Part shown: positions 54,006 through 64,000 of the stretch, piece after piece | Layout: the number at the start of each line of letters is the position of its first letter | Position numbering within the stretch: position 1 is the first letter of the stretch | Assembly: GCF_000227685.2 (NCBI RefSeq) | Contig: NZ_CP007029.1 | Location: 62,001 to 126,000 of the forward strand | Direction of reading: 5' to 3' | DNA length: 64,000 bases | Origin: Thioalkalivibrio paradoxus ARh 1 | GTDB taxonomy: Bacteria > Pseudomonadota > Gammaproteobacteria > Ectothiorhodospirales > Ectothiorhodospiraceae | The notes under the pieces: generated by a model | What the model was told of the DNA's origin: nothing | Seen by the model: the letters and a program-made list of their open reading frames with translations, nothing else | The model's database searches: none | Translations under genes and position numbers: made by a program

Positions 54006-55847
54006 TCAGTCGCGTTCCGGGGCGAGGCCCCAGTGCCGGGGCGAGCGCCACAGGCTCGAGAGCAGCAGCTCGCGCATGAAGATGAACTCCTTCGGGAGCT
54101 TGTCGTAGAGTTCCGAGAAGAGTTCGTCCTGCGAGTGCACCTCCCGTTTCCAGTCGTCGCGGTCGATCGACATCAGCGCGTGGAACTGCTCGCGGGTAAA
54201 GCCCTCGAGCCCGCGCCAGTCGAGATCCTCGTAATGCGGCATTCGGCCGAGCGCGCTCTCGACCGCCGGGCGGTGGCCGTGCACCCGGTCGAGCACCCAC
54301 TTCAGCACGCGCATGTTCTCGCCGAAGCCGGGCCACAGGAAGCGCCCCTGCTCGTCGCGGCGGAACCAGTTCACGCCGAAGATCTTCGGTGGATGGGCGA
54401 GTTCGCGGCCGATCTGCAGCCAGTGGTTGAAATAATCGGCCATGTGGTAGCCGCAGAACGGCAGCATTGCGAAGGGGTCGCGGCGAACCTTGCCCTGCTC
54501 GCCGAACGCGGCGGCGGTGGTTTCCGAACCCATCGTCGCGGCCATGTAGACGCCGAAATTCCAGTTGAACGCCTGCAGCACCAGCGGCACCGTGGTGCTG
54601 CGCCGCCCGCCGAAGATGAACGCATGGATCGGAACGCCGGCGGGATCCTCCCAGGCTGGATCGATCGACGGGCATTGGGCCGCGGGGGCGGTGAAGCGGG
54701 CGTTCGGGTGCGCGGCCGGCCGGCCGCTCGCCGGATCCCAGGGTTCGCCGTGCCAGTCGATCAGGCCCGCAGGCGGGGTGTCGCTCAGCCCTTCCCACCA
54801 GATGTCGCCGTCCTCGGTCTGGGCGACGTTGGTGAAGATGGTGTTGCGCCGGATCGTCGCCATCGCGTTCGGGTTGGTGTGCTCGTTGGTGCCGGGCGCG
54901 ACGCCGAAGAAACCGGCTTCCGGGTTGATCGCGCGCAGCCGTCCGTCCGGCCCGGGTTTGATCCAGGCGATATCGTCGCCCACGGTGGTGATCTTCCAGC
55001 CGTCGTCCAGGAAGGGCTTCGGCGGGACCAGCATCGCGAGGTTGGTCTTGCCGCAGGCGCTGGGGAAGGCGGCGGCGATGTAGGTGCGCTGGCCTTCCGG
55101 CGATTCGGCGCCGAGGATCAGCATGTGCTCGGCCAGCCAGCCCTCGTTCCGGGCCATGGTCGACGCGATGCGTAGCGCGAAGCACTTTTTCCCCAGCAAT
55201 GCGTTGCCGCCATAGCCACTGCCGTAGGAGACGATGCTGCGCTCCTCGGGGTAATGCACGATGTATTTCGTGTCCGGGTTGCAGGGCCACGGGACGTCGG
55301 CCTGACCGGGTTCCAGCGGCGCGCCGACGCTGTGCAGGCATTTCACGAACGGGCCGTCGCCGAGCACGTCGAGCACCGCGCTGCCCATGCGCGTCATGAT
55401 GCGCATGTTCACGACCACGTAGGGCGAGTCGGTCAACTCGACGCCGATCTGCGCGATCGGCGAGCCGAGCGGGCCCATGCTGAACGGGATCACGTACATC
55501 GTGCGCCCGCGCATGCAGCCCTCGAACAGGCCCTTGAGCGTCTTTTTCATCTCCCGCGGGTGGACCCAGTTGTTGGTCGGGCCGGCGTCCTTCTTGCTGA
55601 TGCTGCAGACGTAGGTGCGGTCCTCGACCCGCGCAACGTCGCTGGGATCGCTGCGCGCGGCGAAGCAGCCGGGCCATTTTTCCGGATCCAGACGCCGGAA
55701 CGTGCCGGCCTGCACGAGTTCGTTGGTAAGGTTGTCGTACTCCTCATCGGAGCCGTCGCACCAGTGGATCGTGTCGGGCTCGCATAGGGCCGCGATCTCG
55801 TCGATCCAGGCCCGCAATTCGGGGTTCTTCGTGTGCGCTCGGTTCAT
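54006..55847 (-). CDS. pckG: Phosphoenolpyruvate carboxykinase, GTP-dependent
   Basis: The 613-aa product has the kinase P-loop with the reactive Cys265 ([16 protein letters not shown]), the metal/OAA site [19 protein letters not shown]-like [18 protein letters not shown] and [17 protein letters not shown]-type PEPCK interconverts oxaloacetate and PEP. In an autotroph it can serve gluconeogenic or anaplerotic needs. It is monocistronic, upstream of rpmB on the same strand after a ~200-base gap. Confidence 0.96.
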   Translation of the reverse strand: MNRAHTKNPELRAWIDEIAALCEPDTIHWCDGSDEEYDNLTNELVQAGTFRRLDPEKWPGCFAARSDPSDVARVEDRTYVCSISKKDAGPTNNWVHPREMKKTLKGLFEGCMRGRTMYVIPFSMGPLGSPIAQIGVELTDSPYVVVNMRIMTRMGSAVLDVLGDGPFVKCLHSVGAPLEPGQADVPWPCNPDTKYIVHYPEERSIVSYGSGYGGNALLGKKCFALRIASTMARNEGWLAEHMLILGAESPEGQRTYIAAAFPSACGKTNLAMLVPPKPFLDDGWKITTVGDDIAWIKPGPDGRLRAINPEAGFFGVAPGTNEHTNPNAMATIRRNTIFTNVAQTEDGDIWWEGLSDTPPAGLIDWHGEPWDPASGRPAAHPNARFTAPAAQCPSIDPAWEDPAGVPIHAFIFGGRRSTTVPLVLQAFNWNFGVYMAATMGSETTAAAFGEQGKVRRDPFAMLPFCGYHMADYFNHWLQIGRELAHPPKIFGVNWFRRDEQGRFLWPGFGENMRVLKWVLDRVHGHRPAVESALGRMPHYEDLDWRGLEGFTREQFHALMSIDRDDWKREVHSQDELFSELYDKLPKEFIFMRELLLSSLWRSPRHWGLAPERD

Positions 55848-56164
55848 GGCGTGCCTCGCTAGGGTTGGTTCGGGAACGGCTGTCTAGAGCAGAAACGGCG
55901 GCTCCGGGCTGCGGGCCGGCGGTGCGATGCGCCCGCACCGCGAGCCCGCCGGGGTCGGTGGGTGCCCGGACGCTGACTATGTTCTTGGGCGCGATGGTTG
56001 GTTGGTCGGCGGCTGCTCCGTTCGAGTGCGGCGTGCACAGCGACCGTGCGCCGATGCGAACGGACGGCCGGCTGAACCGGCGGGCACAGCACGCGTGGTG
56101 GTTTCCCCGAACGATGAATGCAAGCGGCAGGCCAGCGGTTTGCGGGCGGACTCGGGAGACTAAC
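55848..56164. other. Intergenic, no gene recognised
   Basis: About 320 bases upstream of pckG, GC-rich, with no open frame showing a family pattern. It must contain the pckG promoter, which I could not assign. Confidence 0.45.
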
Positions 56165-56608
56165 TCACCCGTTGCCGAACAGCCACCGCCAGCCCTCGAA
56201 TCCGAGCAGCGTGAGCGCGGCCGTCGCGACCGACCAAAGCGCGAGACTGAATGTCATCCAGATGGCGGTGCGCCGGCGGTCGGCCTGGAGTGCCAGCGCC
56301 ATTACCGCGGCGAGGTGGATGCCGGTGACCACCGGGCCGGTCAGCGCGATTCCGGGGAGCCCGTAGCGCTCCCAGATGCGGCGGGCCCGGGGGCTCCAGC
56401 GCCGGCGTAGTGGCCCCCGTCGGCGTTCCCAGGCCCGGAACAGCGCGATGATCCCGAACACCGGCAGGGCATTGCCGATGAAACTGACCACGGTGACCGG
56501 AACAGGCGCGAGCCCGACACCGATCGCAACCGGGATCACGATCATGATCTCGAGCCACGGGGTCGCGGCGGCCAGAAACACCAGCGCGTATTGCCAGATC
56601 AGGTCCAC
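56165..56608 (-). CDS. Small multidrug-export family membrane protein
   Basis: The 147-aa product has four hydrophobic helices with PWLEIMIVIPVAIGVG near the N-terminus, FIGNALPVFGIIALFRAW and LTGPVVTGIHLAAVMAL. The P-xx-E-I(V)-IP and G-N-xx-P pattern and length fit the small multi-drug export family (Sm_multidrug_ex), whose transport function is only inferred by similarity. It is transcribed away from the Met-rich gene. Confidence 0.8.
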   Translation of the reverse strand: MDLIWQYALVFLAAATPWLEIMIVIPVAIGVGLAPVPVTVVSFIGNALPVFGIIALFRAWERRRGPLRRRWSPRARRIWERYGLPGIALTGPVVTGIHLAAVMALALQADRRRTAIWMTFSLALWSVATAALTLLGFEGWRWLFGNG

Positions 56609-56667
56609 GGGCGTCGGGATTCCAGGGGCGAGGGCGAGCGGCAGTGTCGCCGATCCGATCCTGCAGT

Positions 56668-56780
56668 GCTAACTGTCATGGCGCGGGCAGCCACCCCCGA
56701 TGATGAAAGAGGCGTAGGGCGGAAAAGGCCGAAGGCCGTCATCCGCCAGCTGGCGCCCGGGTTGCCGCAGGCGCCTGGGC
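56668..56780. repeat. Interspersed GTAGGGCGG palindromic element, truncated copy
   Basis: GCTAACTGTCATGGCGCGGG...GATGATGAAAGAGGCGTAGG and GGCGGAAAAGGCCGAAGGCC followed by GTCATCCGCC are present; the right half is missing after GCGCCTGGGCGAG. The left end GCTAACTGTCATGG is the inverted complement of the CCATGACAGTTAGC end at 20896-20909. Confidence 0.78.
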
Positions 56781-57002
56781 GAGGGTGTGCATGCGCCGCT
56801 GCGGTCGCTGCGCCGGGGGGGGGCTGTGTCCCGGCCACTGCGGATCTGCACTACACTCTGGACGATTGGTGCGGGCAGCGTGTTGGGCCCGGGCTCCCGG
56901 GGGTTCCGGGGATCGTGTCGTTCGCCGGCGCCGGTGTGCGAGGCGGGGTGTCCGTACCGGACGTTGCAGGGGGTTGGGCGAGTGACCAGAGGAGAGGGCG
57001 GA

Positions 57003-57524
57003 ATGTCGAGTAGCAATGCCGGTGAGGCACAGGAACCTGCTGCCGCCAACGCGGCAGCGCGCAAGGCGGGTGTCGGGGTGCTCCTGATTGTCGCTGCGCT
57101 GGCCTTCACCGGCATGGGTTTGTTCATGTTCAACATGGGCCGTGACATGAGCACGATGACCCAGGCGGTCACGCAGATGGGCCTCGACGTCTCGGCGATG
57201 GCCGACGACATGACGTTCATGAGCGGGCGCATGGCGGTGATGGCCGACAGCATGGTCGAGGGTCAGGCGGGGATGTCGCAGGATCTGACCGGGGTGCGGT
57301 CCGGAATGGAGCTGATGGCGGGCGATGTGCGCAGCATGGCCGACAACATGAACGACCTCGCGGTGAACATCCGTGGGATGGCCGGGAATATCGGAACGAT
57401 GAACCGTTCGATGTCGCAGATGAACCAGTCGATGGGGCAGATGACCGGTACGATGGGCCGCATGTCGGTAGATATCAACAAGTTCACGCGCCCCGAAACG
57501 CTGATGCCGTCGCCGTTCCGGTGA
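57003..57524 (+). CDS. Methionine-rich single-pass membrane protein of unknown function
   Basis: The 173-aa product has one hydrophobic helix (GVGVLLIVAALAFTGMGLFM) near residue 24, after an Ala-rich cytoplasmic segment. The rest is a long, probably helical domain in which Met recurs every 3-7 residues: about 27 Met in all. Examples are DMSTMTQAVTQM, MSGRMAVMADSM, MNRSMSQMNQSMGQM and TMGRMSVD. No Cys is present. The heptad-like Met spacing suggests a coiled coil with Met at core positions; metal binding (copper) is a possibility. ATG 57003 is used with GGAG upstream. It precedes the type I secretion genes but may be independent. Confidence 0.7.
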   Translation: MSSSNAGEAQEPAAANAAARKAGVGVLLIVAALAFTGMGLFMFNMGRDMSTMTQAVTQMGLDVSAMADDMTFMSGRMAVMADSMVEGQAGMSQDLTGVRSGMELMAGDVRSMADNMNDLAVNIRGMAGNIGTMNRSMSQMNQSMGQMTGTMGRMSVDINKFTRPETLMPSPFR

Positions 57525-57546
57525 TGGCCGATATCCGACGCCTACG

Positions 57547-57568
57547 CGCCGGCCCTGAAAGGCCGGCG
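57547..57568 (+). terminator. Hairpin after the Met-rich gene
   Basis: CGCCGGCC and GGCCGGCG form a perfect 8-bp stem with loop CTGAAA, 22 bases after the stop. No T-run follows, so it is a weak terminator or RNA-stability element. Confidence 0.4.
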
Positions 57569-57639
57569 AATCGCGTGCTCCCCATCCGTTGCCGAGTCTT
57601 TCCAGGACCGCTTGACCGAATTCTTGTCTTTGTGATGGT

Positions 57640-59919
57640 GTGAAGCGCGGGTCCCGTCAGTCGGCGCAGGTCCGCAGCCCAGGAGATATAGAGAGTGAAG
57701 AACGCACGCGTAGCCGGTCCCGAGCCAGCAGTCCGGCAACGGACGCCGAGGCGCCGGCAAGCATGAACGATGCGCTTGCTCGGGGATCAGGCGACAGCCG
57801 AGCACAGGACTCTCTGCTCGGCAGCCTGGTACTGATCGCCAGGACGCACGGGATCCAGCTCACGCGCGAAGCCGCGATGGCGGGGCTGCCTGCCGCCGAC
57901 GGCAGGCTGACTCCCGCGCTGTTTGAGCGCGCAGCCCGCCGCGCTGGGCTGAGCAGTCGCGTCGTGCAGCGCGATCCCCGGCAACTTCGCGACGAGCTTC
58001 TGCCAGCAGTGCTGTTGCTCGAGGGTGACGAGGCCTGTGTTCTTGTTGGCTGGAACCACGACCGTAGCGTGGCGACCGTCGTCTACCCGGATCTGAGCGA
58101 CGCGCGCGTCGATCTGCCCTGGCCTCAGCTCAAGGCGGCGTACACGGGCTGGGCGATTTACGCGCGACCCACCTTCCGCGTCGACGCGCGCAGCCCCGAG
58201 GTTTCGAAGGAGTCGCGGGGGCACTGGTTCTGGAGCGTGATGCGCGAGAACAGGGGCCTGTACCGGGACGTGCTGGTGGCCGCGTTCCTCGTAAACCTGT
58301 TTGCCCTGGCGATGCCGCTGTTCGTTCGCAACGTATTCGATCGCGTGGTTCCGAACCATGCCGTCGAGACGCTGTTCATGTTCGCCGCCGGCGTGCTGAT
58401 CGTGCTGATCGCCGATCTTCTGCTGCGCACGATGCGCGCCTATTTCGTGGACAAGGCGGCGGCACGTGCCGATGTAAAACTGTCGGCGATGATCATGGAG
58501 CGCGTGCTCGGAATGCGGATGGAGAACTACCCCGCCTCCGTGGGGGCGTTCGCTTCTCGTCTGAACAGCTTCGAAGCGGTCCGCAGCTTCATCTCGTCGG
58601 CGACGGTGTTGGCCTTTGTCGATCTCCCGTTCGTGTTGCTGTTTATTGCGGTGATCGCGTTGATCGCCTGGCCGCTGGCAGTGCCGGTGGTGGTTGGCGC
58701 GCTCGTGCTGCTGGTCTGGGTGCTGGTGGTGCACCGGAAACTGCGCGGGTTGGCGGAAACCATCTATCGCGTAAAAGCGCAGCGTAACTCGACACTGGTC
58801 GAAAGCCTGAACGCTGCGGAGACGATCAAGACACTGGGTGCGGAAGGCCGCGTGCAGGCCCTGTGGGAGAAGGCGTCCGCGCATCTAGCCGAACACAATG
58901 TGCGCAACCGCTTGCTTTCGTCCGGTGTCTCGAACGGTGCCTCGTGGGTCCAGCGGATGGTCGGCGTAGCGATCATTGTCGGCGGGGTCTTTTTGATCAT
59001 GGACGGAGCGCTCAGCTTCGGTGGCCTGATCGCTGCCTACCTGATCTCCATTCGGGCGATGTCGCCCATCGGCCGTACCGCCGGCTTGATGCTTCACTAT
59101 CATCAGGCCTCCACCGCGCTGCAATCGCTGAACCGACTGATGACGCAGGAGGTCGAGCGCCCCCCAGGCTCCGCGTTCCTCAGCCGCCCGCGCATCCGGG
59201 GCGACATCGAGTTTCGTGGCGTATCCTTCGTCTACCCCAACCAAGGTACGCCGGCGCTCGACGAGGTTTCGTTCAGCATTGCCGCAGGGGAGCACGTGGC
59301 GGTGTTGGGGCGAGTGGGTTCCGGCAAGACCACCGTTGCAAAGCTGATTCTTGGCCTGTATCAGCCTACGGACGGCGCGATTCTGATCGACGGCGTCGAC
59401 ACTCGGCAGCTCGATCCCGCTGAACTCCGCCGCGGCATGGGCCACGTCTCCCAGGATGTGACTCTGTTCTATGGTTCGCTGCGCGACAACATCGTGCTGG
59501 GGAGCCCGTTGGCCGAGGACGACGCGATTCTCAACGCGATTCGGATCAGCGGCATGGAGGACCTGATCAACCGTCATCCCCAAGGGGTCGACATGGAGGT
59601 GGGCGAGCGCGGGAGCCGCCTGTCGGGCGGCCAGCGGCAAAGTGTCGGAATTGCCCGAGCCGTGATCCACGAGCCGTCGATCCTGCTTCTGGATGAGCCG
59701 ACCAGCGCGATGGATCATTCCACCGAAAGGGCGATCAAGGCGCAGCTTCGCGAGTTTCTGCAAGGCCGCACGGCGCTGGTGATTACCCATCGCACGTCGC
59801 TTCTGGAACTCGTCGACCGCATCATTGTAATGGATCGTGGTCAAATCGTTGCGGATGGACCCAAGGAGCAGGTAATGGAGGCGCTGCGGCAGGGGCGCAT
59901 CAAGAAAGCCAGGACATGA
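57640..59919 (+). CDS. Type I secretion ABC transporter, LapB/HlyB family
   Basis: The 759-aa product has a degenerate C39-like N-terminal domain (residues ~57-180: SLLGSLVLIARTHGIQLTRE, LTPALFERAARRAGL) lacking the catalytic Cys. Six membrane helices follow in residues ~200-490. The ATPase has Walker A GRVGSGKTTVAKLILG (~556-571), signature LSGGQRQSVGIARAV (~661) and ILLLDEPTSAMDHST (~682). Such permeases export large adhesins with HlyD-type adaptors and TolC. The N-terminal 41 residues are low-complexity (GTG start); ATG 57763 is an alternative. The adaptor, a LuxR regulator and the giant adhesin follow. Confidence 0.93.
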   Translation: MKRGSRQSAQVRSPGDIESEERTRSRSRASSPATDAEAPASMNDALARGSGDSRAQDSLLGSLVLIARTHGIQLTREAAMAGLPAADGRLTPALFERAARRAGLSSRVVQRDPRQLRDELLPAVLLLEGDEACVLVGWNHDRSVATVVYPDLSDARVDLPWPQLKAAYTGWAIYARPTFRVDARSPEVSKESRGHWFWSVMRENRGLYRDVLVAAFLVNLFALAMPLFVRNVFDRVVPNHAVETLFMFAAGVLIVLIADLLLRTMRAYFVDKAAARADVKLSAMIMERVLGMRMENYPASVGAFASRLNSFEAVRSFISSATVLAFVDLPFVLLFIAVIALIAWPLAVPVVVGALVLLVWVLVVHRKLRGLAETIYRVKAQRNSTLVESLNAAETIKTLGAEGRVQALWEKASAHLAEHNVRNRLLSSGVSNGASWVQRMVGVAIIVGGVFLIMDGALSFGGLIAAYLISIRAMSPIGRTAGLMLHYHQASTALQSLNRLMTQEVERPPGSAFLSRPRIRGDIEFRGVSFVYPNQGTPALDEVSFSIAAGEHVAVLGRVGSGKTTVAKLILGLYQPTDGAILIDGVDTRQLDPAELRRGMGHVSQDVTLFYGSLRDNIVLGSPLAEDDAILNAIRISGMEDLINRHPQGVDMEVGERGSRLSGGQRQSVGIARAVIHEPSILLLDEPTSAMDHSTERAIKAQLREFLQGRTALVITHRTSLLELVDRIIVMDRGQIVADGPKEQVMEALRQGRIKKART

Positions 59920-59973
59920 GGCCGATGTTTGAGCAACCCCTATATGCCGATCTTTTCCCTTCGGGGTGTGGCC

Positions 59974-61308
59974 ATGAATCGGTCTAGAATGAACGCCCGC
60001 GGACTTCGCAATGATCTGGCAGGCTGGAATTCCGACGCCGAGTGGGCGCTGATCCAGCAGCGGCCGATTCGAGCCCGGATACTGCTCTACGGCTTTGTTG
60101 CTACGCTGGTGGTGCTCGTCGGTTGGGCGTCGGTGGCGGAAATCGACGAAGTGGCCCGGGGAGCCGGGCGGGTGATTCCATCGGCGCAGCTGCAGGTGAT
60201 TCAGTCGTTCGATGGCGGAGTGGTGTCCGAGATTCTGGTGCGTGAAGGGCAAATCGTCGAGGAGGGCGAGGTGCTGCTGCGCGTCGATCCCACGCGTTTC
60301 CTGGCCGATCTCGGCGAAACCCGGGCGAGCGAGGGTGCGCTGCAGGCACGTGCGGCACGACTGGCGGCGCTGGTGGGCGGGACGGAGTTTCTGGTCACGC
60401 CCGAACTGATGAGGGTGCCGGCTGCGGTGGTCGAGCAAGAACAGCGGCTGTATGAAACCAGCCAGGCGGAGCTCGATGCACGGATCGCGATCGCCGAGGA
60501 CCAATTGCGGCAACGCCGCGAGGAACTGAACGAAGCGCAGGCGCGCCGGATACAGGCGATCCGTTCGCTGGAGCTGTCGTCGCAGGAGCTTTCCGTGACC
60601 GAACCGCTGGTGGCCAGTGGTGCCGTGTCCGAGGTCGAGGTGCTGCGCCTGCGGCGCGAGGTTGCGCGAGCCCGCGGCGACCGCGACCAGGCGATTGCGC
60701 AGATCGGTAGGCTTCAGGCAGCGATCAGCGAATCCGAAAGCCGAATCCGGGAAGTCGAACTGAGCTTCAAGAACCGATGGCGTAACGAGCTCGCCGACAC
60801 GCTAGGCCGGTTGTCCGAGCTGGCTGAGGGCACTACCGCCCTCGAGGACCGCGTGCGCCTGGCGGAAGTCCGTTCACCGATGCGAGGGGTCGTGCAACGC
60901 CTGTTCGTCACCACTCGTGGAGGGGTGATTGCGCCTGGGCGGGAGGTGGCGGAAGTGGTGCCGCTCGACGATCAGCTCTTGATCGAAGCGAAGATTTCGC
61001 CGCGGGACATCGCGTTCCTGAGGCCCGGTTTGGAGGCGAGGGTTCGGTTTACTGCGTACGATTTCGCCATCTTCGGCGGACTGTCTGCTACTCTTGAGCA
61101 TATCAGTCCCGATTCGATCGTGGATGAGCAGGGGGATACCTTCTACAAGGTGCGGGTGCGTACCGAGGAGATTGGATTTGGCGATGAGCAGCCGATCATG
61201 ACGGGTATGGTCGCCGAAGTCGATATTCTGACGGGCAAACGCACGGTGTTGCAGTACCTGCTGAAGCCGGTGCTACGTGCAACCGAAGTCGCATTCACGG
61301 AGCGTTAG
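59974..61308 (+). CDS. Type I secretion membrane-fusion (HlyD/LapC-family) adaptor
   Basis: The 444-aa product has one N-terminal membrane helix (RILLYGFVATLVVLVGWASV), a lipoyl/barrel-sandwich half GGVVSEILVREGQIVEEGE, two long coiled-coil arms (EQRLYETSQAELDARIAIAE onward), the second half VVQRLFVTTRGGVIAPG, and the C-terminal RTVLQYLLKPVLRATEVAFT typical of the family. It bridges the ABC transporter to the outer-membrane pore. The ATG at 59974 was used; a TTG at 59929 is possible. It follows the ABC gene closely. Confidence 0.92.
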   Translation: MNRSRMNARGLRNDLAGWNSDAEWALIQQRPIRARILLYGFVATLVVLVGWASVAEIDEVARGAGRVIPSAQLQVIQSFDGGVVSEILVREGQIVEEGEVLLRVDPTRFLADLGETRASEGALQARAARLAALVGGTEFLVTPELMRVPAAVVEQEQRLYETSQAELDARIAIAEDQLRQRREELNEAQARRIQAIRSLELSSQELSVTEPLVASGAVSEVEVLRLRREVARARGDRDQAIAQIGRLQAAISESESRIREVELSFKNRWRNELADTLGRLSELAEGTTALEDRVRLAEVRSPMRGVVQRLFVTTRGGVIAPGREVAEVVPLDDQLLIEAKISPRDIAFLRPGLEARVRFTAYDFAIFGGLSATLEHISPDSIVDEQGDTFYKVRVRTEEIGFGDEQPIMTGMVAEVDILTGKRTVLQYLLKPVLRATEVAFTER

Positions 61309-61310
61309 CG

Positions 61311-61916
61311 ATGCATGTGTTCAGAATTGCGCCGGACGAGCACCCCTCCGAACGTTGGGCCGAGGCGTTTCCTGGGTCCATGGTCGAGCGGCCGCCGTTT
61401 GCCTCCCCGCCCGTGGGCAAGGTCGAGGTCTGCTGGATCAGCACCGGACTCGAGCGCTGGTCCGAGCTCGTGCGCGAGCAGTCTGCGAAAGGCCGAGTGG
61501 TGGCGCAGTCCCGGCGCCCCAACGACGATGAGGCCGTGGCGGCGTTCGAGGCCGGGGCCCATGGCTATTGTCACAGCCTGGCCAACGTGTCGATTCTGCG
61601 TGCAGTCGCGAACACGGTGGCCCGTGGGGGCTTGTGGGTCAACCCTGCGGTGATGGCGCGCATGATCCGTGCGGTGCGTGCTGCTCGCCCCGATGATCCT
61701 GCCTACCCTCCGGCCGACTTCGGTCGCCTCACCCCCAGGGAGCGGGAGGTGGCGCTGGCGGTTACTACAGGAGCGTCCAACAAGGACATCGCGGAGCAGC
61801 TGGGGATGACGGAGCGCACCGTGAAGATGCACCTGGGCGCGATTTTCAAAAAGCTCGGCGTCAGGGACCGCGTACATCTGGTGCTTTATCTTACGCGCGG
61901 CGCTCCAGCGCGTTAA
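61311..61916 (+). CDS. LuxR-type HTH transcriptional regulator with a degenerate receiver
   Basis: The 201-aa product ends in a NarL/LuxR helix-turn-helix: [20 protein letters not shown] through [20 protein letters not shown] and [14 protein letters not shown] (~140-196). The N-terminal ~130 residues have a receiver-like layout ([20 protein letters not shown]) but no clear phospho-acceptor Asp. It starts 2 bases after the adaptor gene stop, so it is in the secretion operon. Regulators of this kind accompany retention-module adhesins and may control the adhesin gene downstream. Confidence 0.85.
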   Translation: MHVFRIAPDEHPSERWAEAFPGSMVERPPFASPPVGKVEVCWISTGLERWSELVREQSAKGRVVAQSRRPNDDEAVAAFEAGAHGYCHSLANVSILRAVANTVARGGLWVNPAVMARMIRAVRAARPDDPAYPPADFGRLTPREREVALAVTTGASNKDIAEQLGMTERTVKMHLGAIFKKLGVRDRVHLVLYLTRGAPAR

Positions 61917-62073
61917 TCCTTGCCGGTCGCTGAACGAAGAGAGTTGGCGGGCGCTGCCAGAGTCGCCCCCCTGTACCTCGGTTCATCTGGTTTGCCCTTT
62001 GCCATCTGGCTATCCTTGATGCTGAAAGGGTATATCCAGCAATTGGCTCGCCCGTCGAGCGGAGGAAAGCCAG

Positions 62074-64000
<1,927 letters not shown>

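Noticed and set aside
53965-54010. Hairpin at the end of pckG as a terminator
   Set aside because: GACCCCCC and GGGAGTC pair over the stop codon, but there is no T-run and the stem has mismatches.
57563-57640. Start of the ABC transporter by an upstream ATG near 57635
   Set aside because: It is out of frame; the GTG at 57640 and ATG at 57763 are the only reasonable choices, and neither has a strong ribosome binding site.

Overview
This is a GC-rich chromosomal window. Its gene content points to a sulfur-oxidising gammaproteobacterium of the Chromatiales/Ectothiorhodospiraceae type, possibly Thioalkalivibrio-like. That placement is an inference from gene content: soxYZ, a multi-subunit Mrp-type Na+(K+)/H+ antiporter operon, gammaproteobacterial gene orders (lptM-lysA-dapF-DUF484-xerC, hslVU-DUF971-ubiE-ubiJ-ubiB, hisBHAF-hisE-tatABC) and several dispersed palindromic repeats. 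No rRNA, tRNA or CRISPR array was seen.

Region by region. Positions 1-8121 (minus strand) hold a truncated REP-associated transposase, then a surface-glycosylation block: type IV pilin (pilA, with a sigma-54-like promoter), a PMT/TMTC-like membrane glycosyltransferase with a TPR-like tail, an STT3/PglB-type oligosaccharyltransferase, a DPM1-like GT2 and a GT4. Positions 8794-10651 carry two Uma2-family proteins and a MazE/MazF-type toxin-antitoxin pair. Positions 10892-12610 hold an orphan NuoL/MrpD-like proton-translocating subunit. Positions 13003-19741 are a sugar-nucleotide and capsule block: UDP-GlcA 4-epimerase, an RfaH-like antiterminator behind a perfect hairpin, UDP-glucose dehydrogenase, phosphomannomutase, and GDP-mannose pyrophosphorylase/PMI. 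Positions 19913-22155 encode a DUF302 protein and a membrane protein separated by repeats. Positions 22333-27644 (minus) are hisBHAF-hisE-tatABC, followed by a hypothetical gene and soxYZ. Positions 29587-39896 (plus) are housekeeping: lysine/DAP, XerC, HslVU and the ubiquinone genes ubiE-ubiJ-ubiB. A polyphosphate:AMP phosphotransferase follows. Positions 41729-49215 (minus) are the Mrp antiporter operon. Positions 49418-56608 hold a PPOX-like oxidoreductase, mutM, a XanB2/FkbO-like chorismatase, rpmB-rpmG, GTP-type pckG and a small multidrug-export family protein. Positions 57003-64000 (plus) hold a Met-rich membrane protein, a LapB/LapC-type type I secretion pair, a LuxR-type regulator and the start of a giant retention-module adhesin. 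The adhesin contains very long Asp-Thr dipeptide tracts and runs off the window.

How the genes fit together. The glycosyltransferases, STT3-like enzyme and pilin could form a pilin or surface-protein glycosylation pathway. The GDP-mannose, UDP-GlcA and UDP-GalA genes supply precursors for exopolysaccharide under RfaH control. SoxY carries a Tat signal, so its export depends on a Tat system such as the one encoded 5 kb away. The Mrp operon fits a salty or alkaline lifestyle. The type I secretion locus fits regulated surface attachment.

The most unusual features are the (Asp-Thr)n dodecanucleotide tracts of the adhesin with a variant LapG-type site, the pilin-glycosylation block with a non-canonical STT3 signature, the family of ~200-bp palindromic elements (one inside the Mrp operon), and the 13-bp perfect hairpin ahead of rfaH.
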